Assembly (NCBI GenBank): GCA_014058405.1
Contig: CP047423.1
Span: 2,480,001 to 2,544,000, forward strand
DNA length: 64,000 nt
From: Candidatus Nitrospira kreftii
GTDB taxonomy: Bacteria > Nitrospirota > Nitrospiria > Nitrospirales > Nitrospiraceae
Reading direction: 5' to 3'
Below the pieces are notes generated by a model. That model did not search any database. It was not told the DNA's origin and saw only the letters and a list, made by a program, of their open reading frames with translations. Shown here in pieces: positions 36,752-45,398 of the stretch (position 1 is its first letter; the number at the start of each line of letters is the position of its first letter). A program made the translations under genes and the position numbers.

Positions 36752-37189
36752 ATGGTGCACGGCAGACAACGAACCGAAGCCGACGACGCAGGATTCACCC
36801 TCCTAGAAGTGCTCCTGGCGATCGCCTTGCTGGCAATTGCGCTGCCGGTTCTCCTTGGCCTGAGAAACTTTGATCTGGATCTCCAGGACAGAGCCTCGGA
36901 ATTGACGACAGCGACATTGTTGGCCCAAGAGAAATTGGTGGAGGTGGAACTATTGGGGCAGTATGCCATCGGCGAAACTGTCGGCGAGTTTCGGCATGTG
37001 CCCCTCGGGGCCCAACCCGTAACTCACACCGACCCGAGAGCGGTCGGGTACAGATGGAAACAAACCATCGCACCGACTCCACTCGAGTTGATTCGTGAAA
37101 TTCGCATCAAAGTGACTTGGCCTCGCAGTGAACGTGAGGAAAGCCTGGAGGTGAGCACATATGTCTTCGCCGGCCGCCTCACTTTTTAA
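36752..37189 (+). CDS. gspI: minor pseudopilin GspI
   Basis: The 145-residue protein has a short leader then DDAGFTLLEVLLAIALLAIA with the Gly-Phe prepilin cut and Glu at +5, and a small C-terminal domain (IRIKVTWPRSEREESLEVST). It follows gspH by 6 bp and overlaps gspJ by 29 bp, so the genes are likely translated together. GspI forms the pseudopilus tip complex with GspJ and GspK. Confidence 0.88.
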   Translation: MVHGRQRTEADDAGFTLLEVLLAIALLAIALPVLLGLRNFDLDLQDRASELTTATLLAQEKLVEVELLGQYAIGETVGEFRHVPLGAQPVTHTDPRAVGYRWKQTIAPTPLELIREIRIKVTWPRSEREESLEVSTYVFAGRLTF

Positions 37190-37784
37190 AGACCAATCGG
37201 GTTTTACACTGGTCGAAGTATTGGTCGCCGTGGCACTGCTTGGCACCATCGCGGCCATGGTCTTCGGCTCGCTCATCACGACCACGCAGGCCGTCGAGGC
37301 CGGAAGAGATCATGTATCGAGAGAACAAACCGTCAGAAAGATTTTACGTCTCATGGCTGAAGAGATTGCCCTCAGCAAACGGAACCTTGCCTACCCCTGG
37401 GTGGGAATGAACGGAACACAAGAAGGGCAACCGGCCGACACGCTCGCGTTTCTGGCGATGAGTCAGAGCCTGAGTTCCGGGACGACGAAGGAGAGCGAAA
37501 CTATTCGTGTTGTGTATACGCGAGAACGCGATCGGTTGATTCGGTTCGTTCGCAGGAACCTCTACACCCTGACCGACACCGATGAGACGTTGGAACAAAT
37601 GGAACTGGCCGATCGCGTACAGGCCTTCAACGTTCGGTATTATGACGACCAGAACCGGATTTGGCTCGACGAATGGCCGACGGCCAGCAAGTTGCCAAAA
37701 GCCGTGTTAATTGAAGTGACATTCCACTATCCCGATGCCACACCGTGGACCGTGCGCGAGTGGATCACGATCGGCACATCATGA
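37161..37784 (+). CDS. gspJ: minor pseudopilin GspJ
   Basis: The 207-residue product shows the prepilin motif DQSGFTLVEVLVAVALLGTI and then RKILRLMAEEIALSKRNLAY and a beta-rich domain (VQAFNVRYYDDQNRIWLDEW) typical of GspJ. It overlaps gspI by 29 bp and its TGA stop overlaps the gspN start (ATGA). It belongs to the pseudopilus tip trimer. Confidence 0.9.
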   Translation: MSSPAASLFKDQSGFTLVEVLVAVALLGTIAAMVFGSLITTTQAVEAGRDHVSREQTVRKILRLMAEEIALSKRNLAYPWVGMNGTQEGQPADTLAFLAMSQSLSSGTTKESETIRVVYTRERDRLIRFVRRNLYTLTDTDETLEQMELADRVQAFNVRYYDDQNRIWLDEWPTASKLPKAVLIEVTFHYPDATPWTVREWITIGTS

Positions 37785-38665
37785 CCATCAAATGGCCTGA
37801 CGCATGGGGCGCGATTCTCGCATGGGTTGCAGTCGGCATCTGTATCTTGGCGATCTGCGTCCTTGCCACCTTTCCCTACGGGATGCTTCAGGCACGGGTG
37901 GTGGAGGAACTCAAACGAGCCACTGCGATGGACGTTCGGGTCGCCGATTGGACCATGGGGCTGCCCCTGAGCCTGGAATGGCGACACGTGACCCTCTCGA
38001 AGCCGAATATCACGCCAATTGAAATGGCAGGGCTGCAAGCCAAACTCGGAGTCTTGAAGGCCTTGAGCGGAACGCTCGGTCTTGATATCGTCGTACAACT
38101 GGACGGAAACTCCTCACGTACGAACCTTGCCAAGGGTACGCTCACGGCCTCATCGTTTTCTCTAGACGGCCCAGTAGCCGTCACGGGACAGCTTCAGCAG
38201 GTGGATCTCTCAAAGATCATTCGCCGCTACGTCACCCGAGGGACATTGACCGGGGATTTCTCCCATCGAATTGAGTCAGGACGATCCAGCCTGACTGTCA
38301 TGAAGGGTGAAGGAACGTGGACAGCCGAAGCGACCGATCTCGTGATCGACCAGATTCCCGTCGGTAACGGACGAACCTTATCGCTGACATTCAGTTCGGT
38401 TTCGGCAGGCCTTTCCTGCCGTGACCTTCGCTGCGACGTCACGCAACTGAACGGTGAAGGGATCGACGGCTCCTTCACGGGAAACGGGCAGATCACCATT
38501 CAGCAGCCGTTACCGAACAGCCAACTCGCGCTCACGGTCACGGTCGTTCCGGGTGCTGGCTTTGTCTCTAAAGCTGGGACGCTGGGCCTCCCCGCTCCAC
38601 CTCCTGGAACACCGATGACCGTCAAGATCATCGGAACCTTGGCACAAGCAAGGATCGCATTGTAA
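37781..38665 (+). CDS. gspN: type II secretion protein GspN-like
   Basis: The 294-residue protein has one N-terminal membrane helix (AILAWVAVGICILAICVLAT) followed by a long beta-rich region of the AsmA/GspN type (VEELKRATAMDVRVADWTMG, LPLSLEWRHVTLSKP, and repeated Thr/Ser-Leu strands). Start ATG at 37781 overlaps the gspJ stop. GspN occurs in a subset of T2SS operons and its exact role is unclear. Position between the pseudopilins and gspL supports the call. Confidence 0.75.
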   Translation: MTIKWPDAWGAILAWVAVGICILAICVLATFPYGMLQARVVEELKRATAMDVRVADWTMGLPLSLEWRHVTLSKPNITPIEMAGLQAKLGVLKALSGTLGLDIVVQLDGNSSRTNLAKGTLTASSFSLDGPVAVTGQLQQVDLSKIIRRYVTRGTLTGDFSHRIESGRSSLTVMKGEGTWTAEATDLVIDQIPVGNGRTLSLTFSSVSAGLSCRDLRCDVTQLNGEGIDGSFTGNGQITIQQPLPNSQLALTVTVVPGAGFVSKAGTLGLPAPPPGTPMTVKIIGTLAQARIAL

Positions 38666-38678
38666 AGTATGGGGTTCT

Positions 38679-38755
38679 GGTTTCAAGTTTCACGTGTCGA
38701 ATTCATGTTGGCGAAATACCTGAAACTTGAAACCTGAAACTAGAAACATGAAACG
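38679..38755. repeat. solo heptad inverted repeat, GAAAC type
   Basis: A perfect 14-bp inverted pair (GGTTTCAAGTTTCA at 38679-38692, TGAAACTTGAAACC at 38721-38734) continues on the right with 7-bp units TGAAACT, AGAAACA, TGAAACG. It fills the gap between gspN and gspL. Confidence 0.8.
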
Positions 38756-38773
38756 AATGAGGACGCTGAATTC

Positions 38774-40357
38774 ATGGCCATTGTAGATGAATGTGTCGGG
38801 CTGGATGTGGGACAAACCGGCTTGAAAGCCGTCCGGTTTCGCCGCCGCCTCAGCGGGCGGGAAACGGTCGATTATTTCCAGCACCCCATGCCGTTTTCCA
38901 GGCCGGAGGATCTCGAACCGGCTCGACGCGTGCAATCGTTGCGAAGCTTCATCTGGCGACATGGCCTCTATGTCACAGACCGCTTAGTGACGGCCATCCC
39001 TTGTCAGGACCTCTTCGTAAGAACGCTCTCCTTTCCCTTTAAGGACTCAGCCAAGCTGGCACAAGTCGTGCCTTTTGAAGTTGAAAATCTTGTGCCCATG
39101 CCGCTTGAAGATCTGGCAGTCGGAAGCCTGATCCTTCCACCTGAGCATCCGATCGAAGGATCAGGACGTGAAAGCAAGGGCTCAGATGTTCTTGTCACCG
39201 CTGCACCTCGAGACAAGATCGCCGAGCATCTCCGGTTTTTGGCGCAAGCCGATGTGGAGCCGTCGGCGATCAATGTCGATGCCATGGCGCTCTTTTCCGT
39301 CACGCAATATTTACAAGAAGAAGGCGCAGCCGTGCCGTCGGATTTGGCCATTATCGATGTTGGAGCGTCAAAGACCACGCTGTGTCTCGTCCAGGGGGGG
39401 CGTCCCGTCGTACTTCGGACCATTCTGTGGGGCGGCAACCACCTCACGCACGCGCTGGCTGTCCGACACGCCTGCAGCTTCGCTGACGCTGAACGTCACA
39501 AACGCACGGTAGCCGTTGATCAAGTGCATGGGTTACTGGAGCCGATTCTGCGAGAACTTCGAATCACGCTCCAGGCTTATCAAGGAACCGAGCGTGGTCG
39601 TTTGACTCACTGCTGGATATGCGGAGGCGGGTCGAAGCTTCAGGAAATCGGGAGCTACGTGTCTCGGCAATTGGGACTCTACCCGGTAGGCCCCCGCCAG
39701 GGGTTTGGACCCGATGCCCCACGGGCATTCTCTATCGCGTTTGGTTTAGCGATTCACCCGAAAATTATCCGGCCACGCTGGCGATTTAAATCATCCCCGC
39801 TCGGGCTTGCCCTTGATTTGAAGGGTGTGACCGAAGCCACTTCACAGGACGCGGTGACAACCAAGCGAGACCGGCGTATGGCCATCGCCGCTGTGCTGGT
39901 CATCGTTGTCCTGGCACTCGTGGATTTCTCGGTGCACTTCATGTTGCAGGACGAACGAGCAACGCGGCTGAAAGCCACCTTGCAGAGCCAGTATGAGCAA
40001 TTCTTTGGAGCCGGGGTCGCACCTGGAGAGGAACTTGATCAAGCCCAGTACCGCATCGGTGTACTTGATAAATCCCTTGGCCTGATTGACACCACCGACA
40101 GCAAAGTCTTACGCACACTGTCCATCTTCGTCACGCAATTGCCACCCGCAACAACAGTCAAGGTTCGGGAACTGACCGTCGATGGCGCCGTGATTCTCTT
40201 GGAGGGGGAGACCACCTCGTTCGACGCGGTTGAACGGGTGAAGCAAACCCTGGCTGCCAGCGCGCAACTCACGGAGGTCGCGGTGACGGAAACTCGTGTG
40301 GGCGCAGCACCCAACCAAGTCGTGTTTCGGATGACCGTCACGGTGAAACCATCATGA
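38774..40357 (+). CDS. gspL: GspL-like protein (PilM-type actin-like domain plus PilN-like region)
   Basis: The 527-residue protein starts MAIVDECVGLDVGQTGLKAV, with an actin-like ATPase-fold domain (LAIIDVGASKTTLCLVQGG, then WICGGGSKLQEIGSYVSRQL) to about residue 340. A membrane helix (MAIAAVLVIVVLALVDFSVH near 375) and a periplasmic ferredoxin-like domain follow. This is the layout of GspL, a recruiter of GspE at the inner membrane. It begins after a heptad repeat and overlaps gspM by 4 bp (ATGA). PilM similarity is obvious, so an origin shared with type IV pili is likely. Confidence 0.85.
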   Translation: MAIVDECVGLDVGQTGLKAVRFRRRLSGRETVDYFQHPMPFSRPEDLEPARRVQSLRSFIWRHGLYVTDRLVTAIPCQDLFVRTLSFPFKDSAKLAQVVPFEVENLVPMPLEDLAVGSLILPPEHPIEGSGRESKGSDVLVTAAPRDKIAEHLRFLAQADVEPSAINVDAMALFSVTQYLQEEGAAVPSDLAIIDVGASKTTLCLVQGGRPVVLRTILWGGNHLTHALAVRHACSFADAERHKRTVAVDQVHGLLEPILRELRITLQAYQGTERGRLTHCWICGGGSKLQEIGSYVSRQLGLYPVGPRQGFGPDAPRAFSIAFGLAIHPKIIRPRWRFKSSPLGLALDLKGVTEATSQDAVTTKRDRRMAIAAVLVIVVLALVDFSVHFMLQDERATRLKATLQSQYEQFFGAGVAPGEELDQAQYRIGVLDKSLGLIDTTDSKVLRTLSIFVTQLPPATTVKVRELTVDGAVILLEGETTSFDAVERVKQTLAASAQLTEVAVTETRVGAAPNQVVFRMTVTVKPS

Positions 40358-40902
40358 TGCAGAACGTCCGGGAACGATGGCATCAGATGTCCACGCGAGA
40401 GCGGACGCTCGTGATGGCCGGGGGCATCGTGCTTGGACTGAGTCTGATCTTTCTGCTCATCGTAGATCCCTTGCTCGACAAGCTGGATCGCCTTGAGCGT
40501 CAGACCGTGCGGAAACAGAAAGACCTTACCGAGTTGGCGGCGCTCAGCCAATCCTATCTCACCAAACGAGACCGGTTGGCGAAAGTGGAAAGTCGCATGC
40601 CCGCAATCGACAGTCATTTCTCGCTGCTCACATTTATGGAAGAAGCGGCCACGACAGCCCAGGTGCGCGAACGCATTACGAGCATGCAGCCGCAGGTTCA
40701 AACGCTGGCACAAGGATACGAAGAAACCGCCGTCGATCTCCGGTTGGAAGGCGTGCAACTGCCTGAAATTCTTGCCTTCCTGGTCGCCATTGATCAGGCT
40801 CCGTACGATCTTCATGTACGCCATCTCCAAATGCGCCCCAAATTCGATAATCCGGTGAACATGGACGCAACCATTCGGGTCTTAAGCTATGCCAAAAGCT
40901 GA
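40354..40902 (+). CDS. gspM: type II secretion protein GspM-like
   Basis: The 182-residue protein has a short cytoplasmic start, one helix (LVMAGGIVLGLSLIFLLIVD), a coiled-coil (LDRLERQTVRKQKDLTELAA) and a small periplasmic domain (LEGVQLPEILAFLVAIDQAP), as in GspM/PilO proteins. It overlaps gspL at the start and gspK by 14 bp at the end. GspM pairs with GspL in the inner-membrane platform. Confidence 0.85.
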   Translation: MMQNVRERWHQMSTRERTLVMAGGIVLGLSLIFLLIVDPLLDKLDRLERQTVRKQKDLTELAALSQSYLTKRDRLAKVESRMPAIDSHFSLLTFMEEAATTAQVRERITSMQPQVQTLAQGYEETAVDLRLEGVQLPEILAFLVAIDQAPYDLHVRHLQMRPKFDNPVNMDATIRVLSYAKS

Positions 40903-41833
40903 CGAACGAGGGGTCGCACTTCTGTTGGCGCTCCTCGTGTTGACCCTCCTTACCGCCCTCATTCTTGAATTTGATGCGGAAGCGCGCCGGGAATACCGTG
41001 CGGCGGCAACCTTTCGAGACGACTATAAGGCCAGCATGCTGACCCGGGCGGCAGTCCAGGCGACACGCGCGGTGCTGGCGCAGGATCTCTTGCGTGAAAA
41101 AATGACCGGCCAAAAATACGACGGCCCGACCGACATCTGGGCCATGCCGATCAAAAATTATGCGATCGGTGACGGGTTCCTGACGGCGCAAATCAAAGAT
41201 GAGACGGGAAAAGTGAATCTGAACGACCTCGCCTCAACGTCTGGTGGGGAACTCGAGCAGAAGAAAAAGGTTTTCCGAGTCAGACGGTTGTTCGAACTGC
41301 TCAAGATCAATCCAAATCTTGTGGATACCCTCATCGATTGGATCGATCAGGATGATGCGCCTCAACCGGCCGGAGCAGAGAGCCTGTACTATCAGTCCTT
41401 GAGACCGCCCTATCGAGCCGCAAATTCGCCGTTGCCTGGACTCGGCGATCTTCGGCTCATCAAGGGATTTACACCGGACATTATCGAACGACTCGAGCCT
41501 TATGTCACGGTCTATCCCTTGGAAGGTGGCGCGCCGATGAACCTCAACACAGCGGACCCCATCGTCATTCAGACGCTCGACCCCGGCCTTACCCAATCAA
41601 TTGCTCTGGAGATCGTCCAAGGACGTCCATACAAAACCAAGGTCGAACTTGACCGAGTCAGCAGTTTTCAAGAAATCGGCCGGACGTTGCGCAACGAATA
41701 CGACGTCAAGTCGGACTATTTCTCAGCGCGACTGGCCATTACCGTAAACGAAACGACGAAGTCCTCGTTCGCGGTCCTGAGGCGAGATGCGAGCAAAGGC
41801 GAGAGCACCGTCGAGTACCTACGAATACTCTAA
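40889..41833 (+). CDS. gspK: minor pseudopilin/tip protein GspK
   Basis: The 314-residue protein has an N-terminal helix (ERGVALLLALLVLTLLTALI) with the K-type prepilin start, then VNLNDLAST, LIDWIDQDDAPQPAGAESLY and two helix-hairpin-helix-like regions (LGDLRLIKGFTPDIIERLEP; MNLNTADPIVIQTLDPGLTQ). These features are characteristic of GspK, which caps the pseudopilus. It is the last gene of the gsp operon. The operon lacks gspD and gspO in this window. Confidence 0.9.
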   Translation: MPKADERGVALLLALLVLTLLTALILEFDAEARREYRAAATFRDDYKASMLTRAAVQATRAVLAQDLLREKMTGQKYDGPTDIWAMPIKNYAIGDGFLTAQIKDETGKVNLNDLASTSGGELEQKKKVFRVRRLFELLKINPNLVDTLIDWIDQDDAPQPAGAESLYYQSLRPPYRAANSPLPGLGDLRLIKGFTPDIIERLEPYVTVYPLEGGAPMNLNTADPIVIQTLDPGLTQSIALEIVQGRPYKTKVELDRVSSFQEIGRTLRNEYDVKSDYFSARLAITVNETTKSSFAVLRRDASKGESTVEYLRIL

Positions 41834-41844
41834 TGGCACAATAC

Positions 41845-41906
41845 GAGTTTCAGGTTTCAAGTTCTCAGAGGCCTCCCGCTCAACATGTACGTGAAACATG
41901 AAACTT
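41845..41906. repeat. solo heptad inverted repeat, GAAAC type
   Basis: Units GAGTTTC, AGGTTTC, AAGTTCT on the left and GTGAAAC, ATGAAAC on the right, enclosing about 25 bp, sit between the gspK stop and the stop of the convergent response-regulator gene. The hairpin might also end transcription from both sides. Confidence 0.7.
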
Positions 41907-42804
41907 AATGGAGCGGTACCGTGATCGTCACTTCATTACCTCGTTCGTTGTAGGCTAAACCAGGAAAGAACGAACGAGTCAAAAAGATCCCTCTCCCGTT
42001 TGCGTCTTCCGACTCACACACTTCTTGGGAGCGCATGAGCAAACTCCGCCATTTGAAACCCTTGCCTTCATCGGTGATGCGATAGAGCAGACTGGCGCCA
42101 CTCTTCTCGTAGAGCGCGTGAATGATCACGCGCCTATCTCTCAGCCGAGCTTGGGCCAAGCGTTGGGCGAGTAGTTGTTCATACAGACCGTCCGCCAGAG
42201 CCTCTTGCTTCTCTTGATAGAAGATTTCGAGATTCCCATGCTCGATGGCATTGAAGAGCAATTCTTGAAGGGCGCCTTGGAGATGGAGGCGCCGCATGGG
42301 CGGCAAAGCCGATGCCGTGGTCTTCATCAACCAGGAGATAATTCCTGGGATATGGCCAGGATCCGAATCCATGGTCAGGCGATACTCTGATCGGCACACT
42401 CCCTGAAGATCAGCCAGATCTCCAGGCAGGAGTCCGCGCGCGCGCTGGATTGCGTGGGCCAATTCTTCTTCGGTAATAGGTTTATGAAGATAGTCGGCGG
42501 CTCCGACACGAAGCGCCTCAAGGATCATCGGTTCCGGCGCGTCTTGGGCCATCACGATCACGGGACGGGGGTCATGTCTGGCTTTAAGCTCTTTCACCAA
42601 TCTGAGCCCGCCCGCGTCAGGGAGAAATAAGTCGGTGAGTACGATGTCCGGCGCTGCTGACTCGATTGTGGCCAGTGCCGCCACCGGATCATGCGTCGAA
42701 ACGATCGAAAACCCTCTACCCTGCAAATGCTGAGCGATCCGCGCCTGAGTCTCCAGGCACGAGTCGACCACTAACAGTTGATCCGACAAGTCCGGTGTGG
42801 TCAT
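41905..42804 (-). CDS. response regulator with RsbW-like HATPase domain
   Basis: The 299-residue protein has a receiver domain (Asp58 in IVLTDLFLPDAGG; Lys in DYLHKPITEEE) followed by a histidine-kinase-like ATPase domain with N-box LQELLFNAIEHGN and G-box TDEGKGFKW. There is no dimerisation histidine, so it is a serine-kinase/anti-sigma type ATPase as in RsbW, controlled by the receiver. It would bind the STAS proteins encoded in the same cluster. Its start overlaps the HPt gene by 4 bp. Confidence 0.85.
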   Translation of the reverse strand: MTTPDLSDQLLVVDSCLETQARIAQHLQGRGFSIVSTHDPVAALATIESAAPDIVLTDLFLPDAGGLRLVKELKARHDPRPVIVMAQDAPEPMILEALRVGAADYLHKPITEEELAHAIQRARGLLPGDLADLQGVCRSEYRLTMDSDPGHIPGIISWLMKTTASALPPMRRLHLQGALQELLFNAIEHGNLEIFYQEKQEALADGLYEQLLAQRLAQARLRDRRVIIHALYEKSGASLLYRITDEGKGFKWRSLLMRSQEVCESEDANGRGIFLTRSFFPGLAYNERGNEVTITVPLH

Positions 42805-43160
42805 GCGGCAAGTCCTGTGTCCCGTTCATGGCGCAGTGCGTTCAGGAGACGCAGGAGTTCCAGCTCCAAGGAGGTACAGAGTGCTTCGGCATGGAGGAGA
42901 TTCCCGGCCTTTGCGGTGTCCTCCAATGTTTTGCATGCGTGAAGGGCAGCCGGAGCACAAAACTGAAGGATCGCTCCCTTCAGTCGATGACTGGATCGAG
43001 CCAAGCCGGCAGCATCCTGCACGCCGAGTGCGGCTTTCGCTTCCGCTAAGTCCTTCGGCCCGTGTTCAATGAATAGTTCCACCATCATATCAAACGTCTC
43101 TCGGTCGTGATCGACTCGGGAAAGCGCCTCATCAAGGCTGAAGATTGGGTCCTTGCTCAT
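42801..43160 (-). CDS. HPt-domain phosphotransfer protein
   Basis: The 119-residue helical protein has the HPt motif LARSSHRLKGAILQFCAP with His58 as phospho-acceptor and a four-helix bundle. It probably passes phosphate between a hybrid or soluble kinase and the receivers of the flanking genes. It overlaps the RR-HATPase gene by 4 bp, suggesting coupled translation, and lies downstream of a heptad repeat array that separates it from the RsbU-like gene. Confidence 0.88.
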   Translation of the reverse strand: MSKDPIFSLDEALSRVDHDRETFDMMVELFIEHGPKDLAEAKAALGVQDAAGLARSSHRLKGAILQFCAPAALHACKTLEDTAKAGNLLHAEALCTSLELELLRLLNALRHERDTGLAA

Positions 43161-43187
43161 AAGATCACGCCTAATCTGTGAAACGTC

Positions 43188-43292
43188 ATCCGTGAAGCGT
43201 CTCTGGTGAGTGAAGCGTTGTTCGTGAAGCGTATCTCGTATCCGGATTCTGACGCTTCACGCTTCACATGATGCGCTTCACGCGGAACGTGC
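43188..43292. repeat. solo heptad repeat array, GAAGC type
   Basis: Arms with CGTGAAGCGT, GAGTGAAGCG, TCGTGAAGCG, GTATCTCG face GACGCTTCACGCTTCACAT and GCGCTTCACGC. It fills the 166-bp gap between the HPt and RsbU-like genes and is the longest of the solo copies. Confidence 0.75.
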
Positions 43293-43326
43293 TTTTAGTC
43301 TATTTCGCGACCAACCATCTCGGCTG

Positions 43327-44523
43327 TCAGACAGTAATCTCGACACCCATCAGAGCCACATCATCGGGAAATTGTTCGTGCCCCTGCCATCGAATCGCTT
43401 CTTCAATGGATGCCGTGACGACTTCCGTCAGAGGGTGGGAGCCGAATGCACGAATTGCCTCTTCCAGCCGATCTTGTCCCCACAATTCTCCGCTCGCATC
43501 CGGAACTTCGTATAGGCCGTCGCTCAACAGGAATAATCGATCACCTGGTGCGATCGTGAGATCTGTCGTCACATACGTCGTCGAGGCGTCAAACCCGAGC
43601 GGTAAATTCGGTCGAGCCATCCAGCAGAATTCTCCAGACGACCGTTGGAGAAACGCCCCATTGTGACCGGCAGTGGCATAGGACAGGGTACGGGCGCGCA
43701 TATCGAGTCTGGCAAAAATGATCGTAAAGTAGTTCCCATCTTCCGTCAGCGGAAACTGTTTGTTGGCTTCCGTGAGAATGGCACCAGGATCAGTCGAACC
43801 GACATGCCGAAGCAAATTGCCTCGTCGCAGAAATGTTGAAAGCGATGCGGAGCGCAATGCCGATGAGACACCATGACCGGACGCATCCAGCAAGTACAGC
43901 CCCAACATGCCATCGCCCCACGAAACAATGTTAAACAGGTCGCCGCCCAAGCCGATAGATGGTCGATACGCGTGCACCATCTGAACACCGGGTAAGACGA
44001 TGCCCGGTGGCGGAAGCATCGATTCCACATAACGCGCCGCGGATTGGAGTTCTCGCTCGAGCACCTCCTGCTTCCGCCGAATCTCCTCGGTCGCGTCTTC
44101 TAACCGCCGGATCAAGGTCGCGGCGCGTATTCCGGACTGAACGCGAGCCGTGATCTCATACTTGCTGGCAGCTTTGCTGAGAAAATCATCAGCCCCACGA
44201 GCCAATCCCTCGGCAATCTGCTCGGGTTGATCGTGGCTCGTCATCATGAGGATCTGACTTGTGAGCAGCTCAGGATCTTGGCGCACCCGTTCGCAGAAGG
44301 ACGGGCCGTCGATTTCAGGCATCATCCAATCTAAAATGGTCAGATCCGGTCGTTCACGACGCAGCGCATCCAGTCCGGATTTACCGTCGACCGCCTCGAT
44401 CACGCGGTACCCCATCCGCTTGAGACGAGCCGCCAGCGCAATACGCGCGGTCGGCTCATCGTCCACAACAAGGACGGTTTGCGGGGGCACCGAAACTGTG
44501 TGTTCAATTGATGTTGAGGGCAT
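43327..44523 (-). CDS. response regulator with PP2C/RsbU-type phosphatase domain
   Basis: The 398-residue protein has a receiver (Asp65 in LTILDWMMPE), a coiled-coil (RRLEDATEEIRRKQEVLERE) and a SpoIIE/RsbU phosphatase domain (GGDLFNIVSWGDG, LLDASGHGVSSALRSA, LFLLSDGLYEVPD) with the metal-binding Asp residues. It would dephosphorylate STAS antagonists when activated. Genes for two STAS proteins and a RsbW-like regulator lie beside it, making a complete partner-switch set. A heptad repeat flanks each side. Confidence 0.9.
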   Translation of the reverse strand: MPSTSIEHTVSVPPQTVLVVDDEPTARIALAARLKRMGYRVIEAVDGKSGLDALRRERPDLTILDWMMPEIDGPSFCERVRQDPELLTSQILMMTSHDQPEQIAEGLARGADDFLSKAASKYEITARVQSGIRAATLIRRLEDATEEIRRKQEVLERELQSAARYVESMLPPPGIVLPGVQMVHAYRPSIGLGGDLFNIVSWGDGMLGLYLLDASGHGVSSALRSASLSTFLRRGNLLRHVGSTDPGAILTEANKQFPLTEDGNYFTIIFARLDMRARTLSYATAGHNGAFLQRSSGEFCWMARPNLPLGFDASTTYVTTDLTIAPGDRLFLLSDGLYEVPDASGELWGQDRLEEAIRAFGSHPLTEVVTASIEEAIRWQGHEQFPDDVALMGVEITV

Positions 44524-44569
44524 CAGCGATCTTTCATACTTCGTCGAGAAATCGCATGGACGTATTCCG

Positions 44570-44637
44570 CGTGAAGCGTATCTCGTGAAGCGTCCGAATC
44601 CGGAGCGAGAAACGCTTCACAAACGACGTTTCACGCC
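44570..44637. repeat. solo heptad inverted repeat, GAAGC type
   Basis: Seven-base units GTGAAGC, GTATCTC, GTGAAGC, GTCCGAA, TCCGGAG, CGAGAAA, CGCTTCA, CAAACGA, CGTTTCA run through the gap between the RsbU-like and first STAS genes; the second half is the inverted counterpart of the first. Confidence 0.8.
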
Positions 44638-44643
44638 ACCCGA

Positions 44644-44994
44644 CTATGCCGCCCGTTGATGGCCTGCCAACGCCTCTTGCTCGTTATCATAGACAGGAAT
44701 GAGCTTTTGAATATTCGCCAGACTCATGATTTCACGCACATAGCTTTGCGGCTTCAACATACTCACTTTCCCTTGGCTCAATTTAAAATTCTGCGACACC
44801 AACGCGAGCAAGCCTAATCCTGAACTATCGACGAATCGCACCTCGGCCATGTTTAAGATGAGATGCCGACAGCCCTTCTGTCGGACCGCTTCTACGGCTG
44901 TTTTGAATTGTTCGCGATTCGCATAGGTGAGGTCTCCGGTCAACTCCAGAACCACACCGTTCGGTACAGGACGTTCCTTCACTTGCATGGCCAT
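44644..44994 (-). CDS. STAS-domain anti-sigma-factor antagonist 1
   Basis: The 116-residue protein has the STAS fold: GVVLELTGDLTYANREQFKT, the loop HLILNMAEVRFVDSSGLGLL with phospho-acceptor Ser57/Ser58, and the terminal helix. Such antagonists are kept off by an RsbW-like kinase and released by an RsbU-like phosphatase, both encoded next door. It sits 48 bp from a second STAS gene, so the cluster has two possible antagonists. Confidence 0.88.
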   Translation of the reverse strand: MAMQVKERPVPNGVVLELTGDLTYANREQFKTAVEAVRQKGCRHLILNMAEVRFVDSSGLGLLALVSQNFKLSQGKVSMLKPQSYVREIMSLANIQKLIPVYDNEQEALAGHQRAA

Positions 44995-45042
44995 GACTTC
45001 CTCCTTCGTTCAAAAATGGCGAGATCGGATTGTATCTTCCTC

Positions 45043-45381
45043 TCATGCCGCTCGAGCCTCAGTTGCCGCCTCCTCCGTTGGAAACACAGGAATCATCCTG
45101 TCAAGATTTGCCATCTCTAGAATTGTTTTAACCGTACCTTGTGGCCCGACCAGGCTGAGCATTCGCTCATCCGCTGTGAGCTGTTGGGACGTCAGTGCCA
45201 GCAAGCCGACAGCGGCACTATCGACGTAAGTGGCATCGCGCAAATTGACGATCAGATGTTTGCTCGTCGACTCCTTAAATGTCTTCACGGCAGACGAGAA
45301 GTCTTTCCGGTTACGGTGCGTAAAGACATCGTCGATGTGCACCACGGTGGTTGTGTGTGACGTTCGTTGAGTAATCGGCAT
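45043..45381 (-). CDS. STAS-domain anti-sigma-factor antagonist 2
   Basis: The 112-residue paralogue contains HLIVNLRDATYVDSAAVGLL with Ser55 in the phospho-acceptor position and a typical C-terminal helix. The sequence differs substantially from STAS 1, implying different partners. It lies 17 bp downstream of cheB, suggesting transcription together with the chemotaxis genes. Confidence 0.87.
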   Translation of the reverse strand: MPITQRTSHTTTVVHIDDVFTHRNRKDFSSAVKTFKESTSKHLIVNLRDATYVDSAAVGLLALTSQQLTADERMLSLVGPQGTVKTILEMANLDRMIPVFPTEEAATEARAA

Positions 45382-45398
45382 AGAGACTCCAATCTACA

